Assembly (NCBI GenBank): GCA_947476555.1
Contig: CANJRI010000014.1
Location: 1 to 46,309, forward strand
From: Caulobacteraceae bacterium
Lineage (GTDB): Bacteria; Pseudomonadota; Alphaproteobacteria; Caulobacterales; Caulobacteraceae
Direction: 5' to 3'
DNA: 46,309 bases
Part shown: piece by piece, positions 34,197 through 44,155 of the stretch
How the letters are laid out: each line of letters begins with the position of its first letter
Position numbering within the stretch: the first letter of the stretch is position 1
Made by a program: the position numbers and the translations under genes
The notes under the pieces: model-generated
The model's database searches: none
Told to the model about the DNA's origin: nothing
The model's input: the letters and a program-made list of their open reading frames with translations, nothing else

Positions 34197-35216
34197 ATGA
34201 CCGAGACGTCTTTCAACCGCCGAAACCTGATGGCCGCCGGAGCCGGGCTCCTGGTTCCTGGCGTGGCCCTTGCCCAGTCCACGGCCAAGGCCGTGACCCT
34301 GCTGAACGTGAGCTACGATCCCACGCGCGAGCTCTACAAGGACCTCAACACCGCCTACGCCGGCTATTGGAAGAGCCGCACAGGCCAGACGCTGACCATC
34401 AACCAGAGCCACGGCGGCTCGGGCAAGCAGGCGCGCAGCGTGATCGATGGCCTGGAGGCCGACGTGGTGACGCTGGCCCTGGCCGGGGACATCGACGAGG
34501 TCGCGGCGCGGGCCAAGCTGCTGCCCGCCAACTGGCAGTCGCGGCTGCCGAACAATTCCACGCCCTATACCTCGACGATCGTGTTCCTGGTCCGCAAGGG
34601 CAATCCGAAGGGCGTGCGCGACTGGGGCGACCTGGTGAAGCCGGGCGTCGGCGTCATCACCCCCAACCCGAAGACCTCCGGCGGGGCGCGCTGGGGCTAT
34701 CTGGCGGCCTGGGCCTACGCCCAGAAGCAGGGCGGGGACGCGGCGGCGCGGGCCTATCTGACCAAGCTGTTCCGCAACGTGCCGGTGCTGGACAGCGGCG
34801 CGCGGGGCTCCACCACCACCTTCGCCCAGCGCGGGATCGGCGACGTGCTGCTGACCTGGGAGAACGAGGCGCAACTGACCATCGGGGAGTTCGGGCCGAA
34901 CTTCGACGTCATCTATCCGTCGATCTCGATCCTGGCGGAGCCGCCGGTGGCGCTGATCGACCGCAACGTCGACAAGCACAAGACCCGGCTGCAGGCCGAG
35001 GGCTACCTCAAGTTCCTCTACAGCCCGCTGGCCCAGGACATCATCGCCAAGCACCATTTCCGGCCGCGCAATCCGCAGGCCCTGGCCAAATACGCCAGCC
35101 AGTTCCGGCAGATTCCGCTGGTGACCATCGACCAGGCGTTCGGCGGATGGGCGAAGGCCCAGGCGACGCATTTCGCGGACGGTGGCGTGTTCGACAAGAT
35201 ATACCGCCCCGCATGA
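34197..35216 (+). CDS. Sulfate-binding periplasmic protein
   Basis: A 339-aa protein with a signal segment carrying a twin-arginine-like [21 protein letters not shown]. The mature part has [40 protein letters not shown] and [21 protein letters not shown], all conserved in Sbp/CysP. It captures sulfate or thiosulfate for the ABC permease encoded next. The stop overlaps the cysT start (ATGA), and the gene is third in the row after the porin. Confidence 0.94.
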   Translation: MTETSFNRRNLMAAGAGLLVPGVALAQSTAKAVTLLNVSYDPTRELYKDLNTAYAGYWKSRTGQTLTINQSHGGSGKQARSVIDGLEADVVTLALAGDIDEVAARAKLLPANWQSRLPNNSTPYTSTIVFLVRKGNPKGVRDWGDLVKPGVGVITPNPKTSGGARWGYLAAWAYAQKQGGDAAARAYLTKLFRNVPVLDSGARGSTTTFAQRGIGDVLLTWENEAQLTIGEFGPNFDVIYPSISILAEPPVALIDRNVDKHKTRLQAEGYLKFLYSPLAQDIIAKHHFRPRNPQALAKYASQFRQIPLVTIDQAFGGWAKAQATHFADGGVFDKIYRPA

Positions 35217-36100
35217 CGGACCGCGCCGTTCCCAATCCGATCGTCCGCGTCGCGCCCTATCGGGCGCGACGTTCACGTTGGAAGGAACCCTCGATCCTGC
35301 CGGGCTTCCCGCTCGCGATGGGCATCACCCTGACCTACCTGGGGCTGATCGTCATCGTCCCCCTGACCATGCTGATGCTGCGCCCGTGGGAGCTGGGGCT
35401 CGACGGGGTGATCGGCGTGCTGACCGACGAGCGGGTGGCCGCCGCGCTGAAGCTGAGCTTCGGGCTGTCCTTCCTGGCGGCCCTGGCCAACGCGCCCCTC
35501 GGCCTGCTGATCGCCTGGACGCTGACCCGCTACCGGTTTCCGGGCCGGCGGCTGCTGGACGCGTTGGTGGACCTGCCCTTCGCCCTGCCGACCGCGGTGG
35601 CGGGGATCGCCCTGACCGCCCTCTACGCGCCCAACGGGCCCCTCGGGATCTGGGCGGCGAAGATCGGACTGAAGACCGCCTATTCGCCGCTCGGCATCTT
35701 CATCGCCCTGGTGTTCATCGGCCTGCCGTTCGTGGTCCGCTCGATCCAGCCGGTGCTGGAGGACCTCGACCATGAGGTGGAGGAGGCCGCCCAGACGCTC
35801 GGCGCCAGCGATTTTCAGCGGGTCTGGCGGGTGGTGATCCCGGCGATCACGCCGGCGATGATCAGCGGCCTGTCGCTCGCCTTCGCCCGGGCGGTGGGAG
35901 AATACGGCTCGGTGATCTTCATCGCCGGCAACCTGCCGATGAAGACCGAGATCGCGCCGCTGCTGATCGTCATCAAGCTGGAGCAGTTCGACTACGCGGC
36001 CGCCTCGGCGATCGGGGCGGCGATGCTGGCGGTGGCCTTCGGAAGCCTGATCGTGCTGAACGTCATCCAGATGCGCTTCGCCCGGAAGGGACGGGTATGA
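35213..36100 (+). CDS. cysT: Sulfate ABC transporter permease CysT (CysU)
   Basis: A 295-aa inner-membrane protein with six helices. The permease loop [20 protein letters not shown] matches the EAA motif that docks on Cys[21 protein letters not shown] is family-typical. It partners with CysW to form the channel. It overlaps the genes on both sides by 4 bases. Confidence 0.95.
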   Translation: MTDRAVPNPIVRVAPYRARRSRWKEPSILPGFPLAMGITLTYLGLIVIVPLTMLMLRPWELGLDGVIGVLTDERVAAALKLSFGLSFLAALANAPLGLLIAWTLTRYRFPGRRLLDALVDLPFALPTAVAGIALTALYAPNGPLGIWAAKIGLKTAYSPLGIFIALVFIGLPFVVRSIQPVLEDLDHEVEEAAQTLGASDFQRVWRVVIPAITPAMISGLSLAFARAVGEYGSVIFIAGNLPMKTEIAPLLIVIKLEQFDYAAASAIGAAMLAVAFGSLIVLNVIQMRFARKGRV

Positions 36101-36942
36101 GCCTCGTCCTGGAACGCCCGCGCATGCCGGGGATCGCGCCGCTGCTGGTGCTGGCCTCGGTGCTGGTGATGGCCAGCCTGGTGATCCTGCCGCTGGTGCT
36201 GGTGTTCCACGACGCCCTGGCCAAGGGCCTGCCGCCCTTCCTGGCCGCTTTGCGCGAGCCCGACGCCATCGCGGCGATCAAGCTCACCCTGCTGGTGGCG
36301 GCGATCGCGGTGCCGCTGAACGCGGTGTTCGGGGTGGCGGCGGCCTGGTGCATCGCCAAGTTCGACTTCCGGGGGCGGAGTTTCCTGCTGACCCTCATCG
36401 ACCTGCCGTTCTCGATCTCGCCGGTGGTCTCGGGCCTGGTCTGGGTCTTGCTCTTCGGCGCCCAGGGGCTGTTCGGCGGATTCCTGGCCGAGCACGACAT
36501 CAAGATCATCTTCGCCGTTCCGGGCCTGGTGCTGGCGACCGTCCTGGTGACTTTCCCGTTCGTGGCCCGCGAGCTGATCCCGCTGATGCAGGAGCAGGGC
36601 GCCGATGAGGAGATCGCGGCCCTGACCCTGGGCGCCAGCGGCTTCACGGTCTTCCGGCGGGTGACCCTGCCCAACATCCAGTGGGCGCTGCTCTACGGCG
36701 TCCTGCTCTGCAACGCGCGCGCCATGGGCGAGTTCGGCGCGGTCTCGGTGGTCTCGGGCCATATCCGCGGCCTGACCAACACCCTGCCGCTCCACGTCGA
36801 GGTCCTCTATAATGACTATGACGCCGTCGGCGCTTTCGCCGCCGCCTCGCTCCTCGCGGGGCTCGGGATCGTTACGCTTGTCCTCAAGACCGCGCTCGAG
36901 TGGCGCCACGCAGGAGACCTCGCCAGTGGCCGGAAGCACTGA
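36097..36942 (+). CDS. cysW: Sulfate ABC transporter permease CysW
   Basis: A 281-aa permease with six membrane helices and the EAA loop [20 protein letters not shown]. The segment [20 protein letters not shown] is typical of CysW. It pairs with CysT in the sulfate/thiosulfate importer. Its end overlaps the start of cysA by 17 bases. Confidence 0.95.
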   Translation: MSLVLERPRMPGIAPLLVLASVLVMASLVILPLVLVFHDALAKGLPPFLAALREPDAIAAIKLTLLVAAIAVPLNAVFGVAAAWCIAKFDFRGRSFLLTLIDLPFSISPVVSGLVWVLLFGAQGLFGGFLAEHDIKIIFAVPGLVLATVLVTFPFVARELIPLMQEQGADEEIAALTLGASGFTVFRRVTLPNIQWALLYGVLLCNARAMGEFGAVSVVSGHIRGLTNTLPLHVEVLYNDYDAVGAFAAASLLAGLGIVTLVLKTALEWRHAGDLASGRKH

Positions 36943-37984
36943 CCTGGCCCTGGAGATCCGGGGGATCTCCAAGGCCTACGGCCGCTTTCCGGCCCTCAAG
37001 AATGTCTCCCTCCAGGCCAAGGAGAAGGAGTTCCTGGCCCTGCTCGGCCCGTCGGGCTCGGGCAAGACCACCCTGCTGCGCGTGCTGGCCGGGCTGGAGC
37101 ATCCCGACGAGGGCGAGGTCCGGTTCGGGGGCGAGGATTTCCTGGCTCTGCCGGTGAGGCGGCGGAAGGTGGGAATGGTGTTCCAGCACTACGCCCTGTT
37201 CCGGCACATGACCGTGGCGCAGAACATCGCCTTCGGCCTGACGGTGCGCAAAGCCAGCGAGCGCCCGAGCAAGTCGGAGATCACCGACCGGGTGGCCGAC
37301 CTGCTCTCGCTGGTGCAACTCGACGACCTCGGCAAGCGCTACCCGTCGCAATTGTCCGGCGGTCAGCGGCAGCGGGTGGCCCTGGCCCGGGCGCTGGCCA
37401 TCGAGCCCAAGATGCTGCTGCTGGACGAGCCCTTCGGGGCTCTGGACGCCCAGGTGCGGCGCGAGCTGCGCCGCTGGCTGCGGGAGCTGCACGACCGCGC
37501 CGGCGTCACCACGGTGTTCGTCACCCACGACCAGGAGGAGGCCCTGGACCTGGCCGACCGCGTGGCGATCCTCAGCGAGGGGGAGCTGATCCAGCTGGGC
37601 GCGCCGAACGCCGTCTACGAGGCGCCGGCCACGCCTTTCGTGTTCGATTTCCTGGGCGCGGCCTGCCGGATGCCGGGAACCGTGGTCGGCGACCGCCTGA
37701 CCATCGGCGACTGGGAGACCCAGGCTTCGAAGGGCGCGCCTCAGGGCGTGGTGGAGGTGTTCTTCCGTCCGGACGAGGTGGCCTTCGCGCCCGCCGACGG
37801 GGCCGGCTTGGCCGCCGAGATCCGCGCGGTGGCCCAGCGCGGCCCGGACGTGCGCATCGAGGCGATGGTCAACGGCCAGCTGCTGGAGTTGCAGGCCCAC
37901 GGCCCCACCTTGCCGATCGGTGTCGGCGAGGGGCTGTCGGTGCGGATCCGGCCGATGCGGCCGCAGGTCTACGCAGCCTCCTGA
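36926..37984 (+). CDS. cysA: Sulfate/thiosulfate import ATP-binding protein CysA
   Basis: A 352-aa ABC ATPase. Walker A is [13 protein letters not shown]-loop [11 protein letters not shown], signature [15 protein letters not shown], Walker [13 protein letters not shown] and H-loop [11 protein letters not shown]-terminal TOBE-like domain (about 240-350) would sense or regulate transport. The GTG at 36926 has AGGAGA upstream, and the protein starts a few residues before the first conserved strand. It closes the sulfur-uptake operon and converges with the RTX/GH16-type gene. Confidence 0.95.
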   Translation: MAGSTDLALEIRGISKAYGRFPALKNVSLQAKEKEFLALLGPSGSGKTTLLRVLAGLEHPDEGEVRFGGEDFLALPVRRRKVGMVFQHYALFRHMTVAQNIAFGLTVRKASERPSKSEITDRVADLLSLVQLDDLGKRYPSQLSGGQRQRVALARALAIEPKMLLLDEPFGALDAQVRRELRRWLRELHDRAGVTTVFVTHDQEEALDLADRVAILSEGELIQLGAPNAVYEAPATPFVFDFLGAACRMPGTVVGDRLTIGDWETQASKGAPQGVVEVFFRPDEVAFAPADGAGLAAEIRAVAQRGPDVRIEAMVNGQLLELQAHGPTLPIGVGEGLSVRIRPMRPQVYAAS

Positions 37985-37992
37985 CGAACGTC

Positions 37993-38943
37993 TCAGGTGA
38001 ACAGGAAGTCGCCCCCGCGCAAGCTGGAGAGGGTGACGTCCTCCAGGGTCAGCACGTTCGCCGCGTCATAGGTGATCACCACATCGCCGCCGACCTGCCG
38101 GGCGTGGCCGAGCACGTCGTTGAAGTTGTTGAACAGCTTCACATAGGCCTGGACCTCGCCGTTGGTGACCAGGGTGTAGGCCCACTGGTCCTTCAGGTTG
38201 CCCCCGAAGTCGGCGCGCCATTGGCCGGTCTGCAGCGAAGGGTCGTAGATCGACAGGCTGTTGAAATCGTCGTGGAAGGTGAGGGCGCCGAGCTTGGTCT
38301 GGTCCAGCGGCAGCAGGAACTGGCGGTCCTCGATCAGGTCCATATTGAAATTGCGCAGGGTCAGGCTCTCGCCGTTGCCGAACCGGAAGACCACGTCGGC
38401 GCCTTCCTGATGCATGGCCGAGCGGAGCTGCGCGGCGGTGTTCAGGCCGTAGCCGTGCAGCTGCAGCTGGCTGTTGCCGTTGAAATTGTAGATCACGTCG
38501 GAGCCTTCGCCGGCCCGGACCATGAAGGTGGTCTTCTGGACCGCGCCGCCGACCAGGACGTCATCTCCCCCGGCCCCGTAGACCCAGTGGCTTCCGGTGT
38601 CGTCGACGACGATCAGGTTGCCGAGGTCGTTCCCCGCCGCGTAGTTGCGGGCGCCGTTGACGATGAGGTTCTCCAGGTTGGCCGGTAGGGTGGTGCCCGA
38701 CCAGGCCGTGAGCGTGTCGATTCCGCCGCCGGGCTGCTCGGAGATGCGGTCGCTGAGGTGGGTGATCCAGAACCGGTTGTCGCCGCTGGAGCCGATCAGC
38801 AGGTCGCCGCCGCCTTCCCCGGCCACCGAGACGTTCCCGGCCCCGGCTTGCAGGGTCTCATTGCCCGCGGCGGTGCCGGCGATGCGCCCGGTCTCGGGCG
38901 CGCTTTCCGGCATGGCGAGGCCACGGGCATTGACGTAGGGCAT
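37993..38943 (-). CDS. RTX-like protein carrying a truncated GH16 domain
   Basis: A 316-aa protein. Residues about 20-160 contain haemolysin-type glycine/aspartate repeats (AGEGGGDLLIGSSGDN, VYGAGGDDVLVGGAVQ). Residues 221-268 (LTFHDDFNSLSIYDPSL, VTNGEVQAYV) match the first strands of GH16 glycoside hydrolases linked to this kind of repeat. The remaining about 200 residues of a GH16 domain, including the E-x-D-x-x-E catalytic motif, are missing. From about residue 270 a C-terminal RTX module follows (RQVGGDVVITYDAANVLTLE). I infer an in-frame internal deletion. Start chosen at 38943, where GGAG lies 9 bases upstream. Confidence 0.72.
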   Translation of the reverse strand: MPYVNARGLAMPESAPETGRIAGTAAGNETLQAGAGNVSVAGEGGGDLLIGSSGDNRFWITHLSDRISEQPGGGIDTLTAWSGTTLPANLENLIVNGARNYAAGNDLGNLIVVDDTGSHWVYGAGGDDVLVGGAVQKTTFMVRAGEGSDVIYNFNGNSQLQLHGYGLNTAAQLRSAMHQEGADVVFRFGNGESLTLRNFNMDLIEDRQFLLPLDQTKLGALTFHDDFNSLSIYDPSLQTGQWRADFGGNLKDQWAYTLVTNGEVQAYVKLFNNFNDVLGHARQVGGDVVITYDAANVLTLEDVTLSSLRGGDFLFT

Positions 38944-39005
38944 GTGCATAGGCTCCGAAACGTGGCCAAGAACACGCGACGGGGCCTTATGGTTCACCGG
39001 AGGCG

Positions 39006-39191
39006 TCAGGCCGGGGCGGCGGTCCGTTCGAAGGTGCGCAGAAGGTGGTCGCGGCGCCACAGCTCCATGCCGCGTCCATCGGCGTGCCGCGTGGCGTGCT
39101 CGGCGGCCCGCGCATCATCCTCGGCGACGAATTCCACGACCCCATGGATGTGGCCGCCGTCATCCAGGAAATAGAGTCGATAGTCAGCCAT
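39006..39191 (-). CDS. Small (61-aa) conserved hypothetical protein
   Basis: MADYRLYFLDDGGHIHGVVE begins a short beta-alpha protein; the middle EFVAEDDARAAEHATRHADG and C-terminal MELWRRDHLLRTF complete it. This layout resembles small proteins I recall as common in Caulobacteraceae (DYRLY-LD------A-------D-ELW-RDR). Function unknown. It lies alone on the minus strand between two other minus-strand genes. Confidence 0.72.
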   Translation of the reverse strand: MADYRLYFLDDGGHIHGVVEFVAEDDARAAEHATRHADGRGMELWRRDHLLRTFERTAAPA

Positions 39192-39271
39192 CTCGTCGCC
39201 CGCCCGACGCTGAAGCTATATCACAGCTTAAAGTTGAGCCAATGGCCTAGCTCCGCCGCGGCTGCCAAGGA

Positions 39272-39463
39272 TCAGCGCCGGAAGGTGCGTTGCTCGCGCC
39301 GGCGGCGTTCGTGCTCGCTCAGCGTCTGATGGGCGTCCTGGACGCGGGCCCTCAGGGCCGCGATCTGATTCTTGAGGCCGTCCGCCGCGTCCTGCGCCTC
39401 CCTGTGGGAGTCGTCTGCGTCCGCTTGCTGGTGGGGGTCTTGATCCGGGCCGCCGCTCATCAT
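39272..39463 (-). CDS. Small coiled-coil hypothetical protein
   Basis: About 63 aa from the double ATG at 39463/39460: MMSGGPDQDPHQQADADDSH, then a helix-forming LKNQIAALRARVQDAHQTLS and a strongly basic ERRRREQRTFRR tail. The frame continues upstream to an ATG at 39562 (96 aa). No start has a clear ribosome site, so the true N-terminus is uncertain. Function unknown. Confidence 0.55.
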   Translation of the reverse strand: MMSGGPDQDPHQQADADDSHREAQDAADGLKNQIAALRARVQDAHQTLSEHERRRREQRTFRR

Positions 39464-39565
39464 CCACTCGCTGGCCCCATACTTGGGGCCGCCGCCGACG
39501 TTCGACGAGAACCGGCGTCGGCTTGGATAAAATCGCCCACCCGCCTTTGCAAGCGGGGCCATGCC

Positions 39566-39617
39566 AAAAAAATCATCCGAGAATTGACGCCCGGCCGGAC
39601 GCGGGGCCGGCCGGGCG
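39566..39617 (-). terminator. Hairpin and T tract downstream of phoH
   Basis: On the minus strand an 11-bp perfect stem (CGCCCGGCCGG / CCGGCCGGGCG at 39588-39617, loop 8) follows the phoH stop by 11 bases. A run of seven T lies about 15 bases after the stem (39566-39572). The distance to the T run is longer than usual, so efficiency is uncertain. Confidence 0.5.
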
Positions 39618-39628
39618 CCGTCCAGTCG

Positions 39629-40393
39629 TCAGAGGACGCCAAGCATCTCGGCGACCAGCGGGTGGCGGACGATGTCGCGGTCGGCGAGCCGGACCACGGC
39701 GATGTTGCCCACCGCCTCCAGCTTGGTGGCGACGGGGCCGAGGCCCGAGAACTCCGGCAGCAGATCGGACTGGTCCGGGTCGCCGGTGACCACCATCGTC
39801 GAATGCCAACCCAGCCGGGTCAGCAGCATCTTGAGCTGGGTGTAGGTGCAGTTCTGGGCCTCGTCGATCACCACGAAGGCGTTGTTGAGGGTGCGCCCGC
39901 GCATGAAGCCAACGGGGGCGATCTCGATCGCACCCTCCGCCATCAGCGCCCTGACCCGCTTCATGGAGAGCCGGTCGGAGAGGGCGTCGTAGAGGGGGCG
40001 CAGGTAGGGCGCGAGCTTGTCCTCGGCGTCGCCCGGCAGGAAGCCGATCGACTCGCCGGCCTCGACGGCGGGGCGGGAGAGGACGATGCGGCCCACCTTG
40101 CCGGCCTCGAGGGACTCGACGGCCTTGGCGATGGCCAGATAGGTCTTGCCGGTGCCGGCCGGGCCCAGGGCCATGACCAGGTTCTTGGCGTCGATGGCGT
40201 TGATCAGCTCCTGCTGGCCGGGGGACTTGGCCTTGATGGTCTTCAGGTAGGCCTGTTCGCGATCGTCGTTGTGATGGGCGAGCGGCGACCAGCCCCTGTC
40301 GACCGGCAGCCGGCGGATCTTGTCGTCCCCCTCGAACTGACCAGCGTCGAACGCGCCTTCGCGCAGCTGTCGCTTCAGAGCTCGCTTAGCCAT
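39629..40393 (-). CDS. phoH: PhoH family ATPase
   Basis: A 254-aa cytoplasmic P-loop protein. Walker A is LGPAGTGKTYLA (77-84 core) and Walker B VVIDEAQN (174-181), with VVTGDPDQSDL as the sensor-like motif. PhoH proteins are RNA-associated ATPases related to the helicase superfamily and are often phosphate- or stress-regulated. The ATG at 40393 has a perfect AAGGAGG ribosome site; longer starts up to 40558 run through the terminator hairpin and are unlikely. It is preceded by a leader containing that hairpin. Confidence 0.94.
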   Translation of the reverse strand: MAKRALKRQLREGAFDAGQFEGDDKIRRLPVDRGWSPLAHHNDDREQAYLKTIKAKSPGQQELINAIDAKNLVMALGPAGTGKTYLAIAKAVESLEAGKVGRIVLSRPAVEAGESIGFLPGDAEDKLAPYLRPLYDALSDRLSMKRVRALMAEGAIEIAPVGFMRGRTLNNAFVVIDEAQNCTYTQLKMLLTRLGWHSTMVVTGDPDQSDLLPEFSGLGPVATKLEAVGNIAVVRLADRDIVRHPLVAEMLGVL

Positions 40394-40703
40394 CAAGAGC
40401 CTCCTTGGGGGGCAAGAAAAAAGGGCGTCCGGAGACCGGAGCGCCCTTCGAAATCGGGATGGGAGAAGAAGCGGCGTCGAACGGAGCCCTCGGGCTCCCC
40501 TGACCGTTCTGGATCGGACCTGTCGGCCCGAAAGAACAACAGACTCTGCGCCATCCAACTCCGTCCAGCGCGGTACACGGGGTTTCGTCCCCGCGGCGGC
40601 TTCCGGGAGGGCTTTCGTCCTCTCGAATCGCCTAACAAGGTTGATCCTAACGTCCTTTCTGAGTCGTTAAACACCCCGTCGCTTGAAGAATTAAGGCGCG
40701 CCC
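40394..40703. other. Divergent gap between phoH and the carbonic-anhydrase gene, with structured phoH leader
   Basis: This 310-bp gap holds no clear gene. On the minus strand it contains two hairpins just before phoH: one at 40479-40509 (GGAGCC/GGCTCC core) and the terminator at 40414-40448. A short frame (MAQSLLFFRADRSDPERSG...) overlaps both but lacks family similarity. The right part (about 40600-40690) is AT-richer and probably carries the promoters of both divergent genes. Confidence 0.5.
40414..40448 (-). terminator. Intrinsic terminator in the phoH leader (possible attenuator)
   Basis: On the minus strand AAGGGCG and TCCGG pair with CCGGA and CGCCCTT (one bulged base), and the stem is followed by TTTTTTCTT. 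This is a textbook intrinsic terminator. It ends about 20 bases before the phoH start, leaving room only for the ribosome site, and no minus-strand gene lies upstream. Confidence 0.75.
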
Positions 40704-41234
40704 ATGAATGTCTACAACTTAGGCGATATGACACCTTCATTGCCGAACGATGACGAATACTGGATCGCGCCGAATGCCGTCGTCGTAGGCAATGTGGTTC
40801 TGAAGAAGAATGCCTCCGTATGGTGGGGGTGCACGTTGCGGGGCGACAACGCGCCGATCATCGTCGGCGAGAACTCAAACGTGCAGGACGGATCGGTTCT
40901 GCACACCGATCCGTCAGATCCGCTGGTGATCGGCGCGGGCTGCACCATCGGCCATATGGTGACGCTGCACGGCTGCACGATCGGTGACGGCAGCCTGGTG
41001 GGCATCGGGTCGATCATCCTCAATGGCGCGCGCATCGGAAGGAACTGCCTTATCGGGGCGGGCTGCCTGATCACCGAAGGCAAGGAGATCCCGGACAACT
41101 ACCTGGTGATGGGCGCGCCCGGCCGGGTGGTGCGCGAGCTGACGCCGGCGCAGGTCGCCAGCCTGGCCGAGTCCGCGACGGGCTACGTCGAACGGTGGAA
41201 GCACTACCGCGCGGCGCTGTCGCCTGGGCGCTGA
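40704..41234 (+). CDS. Gamma carbonic anhydrase-like hexapeptide protein
   Basis: A 176-aa left-handed beta-helix protein with hexapeptide repeats. The three zinc ligands are His67 (VLHTDP), His84 and His89 (IGHMVTLHG). It resembles E. coli YrdA and the gamma-CA group, which may hydrate CO2 or serve another role. The C-terminal helix ends [12 protein letters not shown]. Its 3' end overlaps the M16 gene by 31 bases on the opposite strand. Confidence 0.93.
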   Translation: MNVYNLGDMTPSLPNDDEYWIAPNAVVVGNVVLKKNASVWWGCTLRGDNAPIIVGENSNVQDGSVLHTDPSDPLVIGAGCTIGHMVTLHGCTIGDGSLVGIGSIILNGARIGRNCLIGAGCLITEGKEIPDNYLVMGAPGRVVRELTPAQVASLAESATGYVERWKHYRAALSPGR

Positions 41235-44074
41235 GCCGCCCCCGCCTGAGGCGAGACCACGAGTTTCCAGGCCTTTTCCGGGACCAGGTAGGTCTGGGCC
41301 GCCCGCCGCACGTCGGCCGCGGTGACCTTTTCCGTCCAGGTCTGGATGTTGCGCACGAACTCCAGCCGGCGAGGGTCGGTCTGCGCGCCGGAGAGTTCGG
41401 ACAGCCAAAACTGGTTCGTGACCCGGCTGCGCTGGAGGCTCTCAAGGACCGGCTTCTTGGCCCGCTCCATCTCGTCGGGCGAGGGCTCCTTGGCCCGCAG
41501 GTCGGCGGCGATCTTGGCGACGTCGGAGAAGAACGGCGGCAGCTTCTCGGGCGGCACCTCGACGCTGGCGGCGATGTAGCCCCAACCGGTCCAGATCTGG
41601 CTGTGGGTGAAGCTGACACTGGGCGAATAGGTGGCGCCCTGGACCTCGCGCAATTCGTCCAGCAGGCGAAGGCGCAGGACCTCGCCCAGGATGGCGTTGT
41701 CGCGCGCCCGCTTTGGGTCGGACCAGAAGTCGGTGGTGGGCCAGGCCATGTAGCCGACGGCCTGATCGGCCCGACCCTTGTGGGTCAGCACCAGGGGCTC
41801 GGCCCGCGGGGCGGGGAAGCCCACCTTACGGGCGGCCTCCGGAACGGTCTTGGGGGGCGCCCGCGCGGGGAGGGCGCCGAGGGTGGCGGCCACGGCCTTG
41901 ATGGCGTCAGCCACCACGACGTCGCCGACGATCACCACCTCCACGGGACCGGCCAGGCCCGGCGTCAGCTGGGCGACCAGGTCCTCCAGCCGGCCGCCGG
42001 CGATCTCCTCGCGACTCGGGAAGGTCCAGCGCCGGTCGCCGCCGTGCAGGAGGCCAGAGAGGTCGCGGCCGAGCACGCCGCTGTCGGTGGACTCGTACTG
42101 GTCGTGGATGGTCTTGCCCGAGGTCTTGATCCGCTCGAAGGCGGCGGCGCGCCAGCCCGGCTCGGTGAGGTAGGCGGTGAGCAGCTGGAGTTGGGTCGGC
42201 AGATCCTCTGGCCGGGTTCCGCCGGAAAACTGGAAGCTGTCCTCGCCCACCCCGAAGCGCACCCCAACCACCTTGCTGGTCAGGGCTCGCTCCACATCCT
42301 CGGCCTCGATCTTCTTCAGTCCGCCCTCGACGAAGGCGCCGGAGGCCCAGGTCGAGGTTTGCCGATCGGACCTGAAGCCCAGCATGCCGTCGCCGACATT
42401 CACCCGCACCAGCACCTCGTCGTCGCGGAAGGCGGTCGGCTTCACGGTCAGCCGCACGCCGTTCTCGAACCGAACGAAGGTCGCGCCCATGTCCGCCACC
42501 TGCCGGGTCTCCGCGACCTTGCCGGAGGGACCGAAGCTCTCGTAGGGCCAGGCCACCATCGCCGCGGCGGCGGGCGGGGCCACCGCCACGCGCCTCGAGC
42601 CCTCAAGGGCGGCCAGAACGCCGGCCTCGCCGCCTTCGATGGGCGTGGACGACGCCATGAACACCAGGGGGCCGGAGCCCTGGAAGGTCTCTTTCAGGGC
42701 CGCGGACACCGTCGCCGCGGTCAGGCCTTTCACGTCGGCCTCGTACATCGTCAGGTGTTCCTCAGGAGAGGTGACCACCTCGTCCTCGGAAAGGGCGTTC
42801 AGGATCTCGCCGGCGAGCTGGCTGGGCCGGCGGGTGGCGGCGCCGGCGACGGCGGCCTTGAGACTGGTGCGCAGTTCCTCGATCTCGCGGTCGAGTTCGT
42901 CCTGCAGAACGCCGTGAAGCAGCGCGCGGCGATGCTCCTGCTCGGCTGCGGCCATGGACTCGCGCCAGCGCCCCGGCTCGGCGCTCACCGAGAGGGTGGC
43001 GATCTCGGCGCTGTGCTCGAAATCGCTGGAATAGACCTGGGCGCCGAGGAACGGCGGGTTCGGGGCGCGGGCGATACGCGAATAGCGGCGGTTCACGACC
43101 GCCAGGCCCAGATAGCGGATCAGGTCGCGCTTGCGGCTGGCGTGGGTGTCCGGCGTCTGGTCCGGGGGGCGGACCCAGGAGATCTGCAGGGAGGGCCGGA
43201 TGCCGGGCTCCACCACGATGCGGGCCTCCGTCGCCCGCTGGGCCACCCGGCCCAGATCGGGGTCCGGGCCGGCGGGTCCGACGCCGCGCCAATCGCCGAA
43301 CTGGGCGACGACCTTGGCTTCCATGGCGGCCACGTCGAAGTCGCCGACCACGACGAGCGCGGCCTTCTCCGGACGGTAATAGGCCCGGTAATAGGCGCCG
43401 ATCCGTTCCGCCGGCGCGCCCTTGAGAACCTCGACGGTCCCGATCGGGCTGCGCGACGGCAGGCGCTGGCCCCTGAGCAGGAAGTCGATCTGCGCCATGC
43501 TCACGCGGTAGCCGGGGGTGCCGCGGGCGCGTTCCTCCGACAGCACCACGCCCCGCTCGCGATCGACGGCGGCCCCGTCGATGGTCAGGCGCGAAGCGGC
43601 TTCGCGCAGCAGCTTCAGGGCGGTGTCCACAGTCTCGGCGTCGGTGCGGGGCAGGTCGAGGCGGTACTGGGTCTCCGAATAGCTGGTCGAGGCGTTGGAG
43701 TCGGCGCCGAACGCCAGGCCCAGGCGCTCCAGGATGCGCACCATCTCGCCCTCCTTGACTCCCTCCGAGCCATTGAAGGCCATGTGCTCGAGGAAGTGGG
43801 CCAGGCCCCTCTGGTCGTCGGTCTCCTGCAGAGAACCCGCGTCGACCCACAGGCGCAGCGCCGCCTGGCCGGGCGGGATCGACTGCTTGCGGATGGCATA
43901 GCGCATGCCGTTGGGCAGCACACCGAATCGGATGGCCGGGTCGGCCTTCAGATCGGAGGCGGCCTGGGCCCACTGGACAGCGGGCGCCTGGGCGAGGGCG
44001 GTGGCGGGACTTGCGAGGGCGAGGGCGGCGGCCAGCAGGACGCCGGCGGCGCGGGAGCGTTTCATCCGTATCAT
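41204..44074 (-). CDS. M16 family zinc metallopeptidase (pitrilysin-like, exported)
   Basis: A 956-aa protein with a signal peptide ([20 protein letters not shown]). The N-terminal M16 domain has the inverted zinc motif HFLEH (His93, Glu96, His97) and [17 protein letters not shown] with the third ligand Glu. Further M16 and M16C domains follow, giving a full two-half clamshell. It should degrade small peptides in the periplasm. I prefer the ATG at 44074 (or 44065); the frame extends upstream to 44593, but that part overlaps the rhomboid gene and lacks family features. Confidence 0.93.
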   Translation of the reverse strand: MIRMKRSRAAGVLLAAALALASPATALAQAPAVQWAQAASDLKADPAIRFGVLPNGMRYAIRKQSIPPGQAALRLWVDAGSLQETDDQRGLAHFLEHMAFNGSEGVKEGEMVRILERLGLAFGADSNASTSYSETQYRLDLPRTDAETVDTALKLLREAASRLTIDGAAVDRERGVVLSEERARGTPGYRVSMAQIDFLLRGQRLPSRSPIGTVEVLKGAPAERIGAYYRAYYRPEKAALVVVGDFDVAAMEAKVVAQFGDWRGVGPAGPDPDLGRVAQRATEARIVVEPGIRPSLQISWVRPPDQTPDTHASRKRDLIRYLGLAVVNRRYSRIARAPNPPFLGAQVYSSDFEHSAEIATLSVSAEPGRWRESMAAAEQEHRRALLHGVLQDELDREIEELRTSLKAAVAGAATRRPSQLAGEILNALSEDEVVTSPEEHLTMYEADVKGLTAATVSAALKETFQGSGPLVFMASSTPIEGGEAGVLAALEGSRRVAVAPPAAAAMVAWPYESFGPSGKVAETRQVADMGATFVRFENGVRLTVKPTAFRDDEVLVRVNVGDGMLGFRSDRQTSTWASGAFVEGGLKKIEAEDVERALTSKVVGVRFGVGEDSFQFSGGTRPEDLPTQLQLLTAYLTEPGWRAAAFERIKTSGKTIHDQYESTDSGVLGRDLSGLLHGGDRRWTFPSREEIAGGRLEDLVAQLTPGLAGPVEVVIVGDVVVADAIKAVAATLGALPARAPPKTVPEAARKVGFPAPRAEPLVLTHKGRADQAVGYMAWPTTDFWSDPKRARDNAILGEVLRLRLLDELREVQGATYSPSVSFTHSQIWTGWGYIAASVEVPPEKLPPFFSDVAKIAADLRAKEPSPDEMERAKKPVLESLQRSRVTNQFWLSELSGAQTDPRRLEFVRNIQTWTEKVTAADVRRAAQTYLVPEKAWKLVVSPQAGAAQRPGDSAAR

Positions 44075-44155
44075 TGCCCGCACAATCACCGAGCCCAATG
44101 GCCACCGCAAGGCGGCTTTCTGGCGAACCTCGCGCAGCGGCGGGGGAACCGCTAC

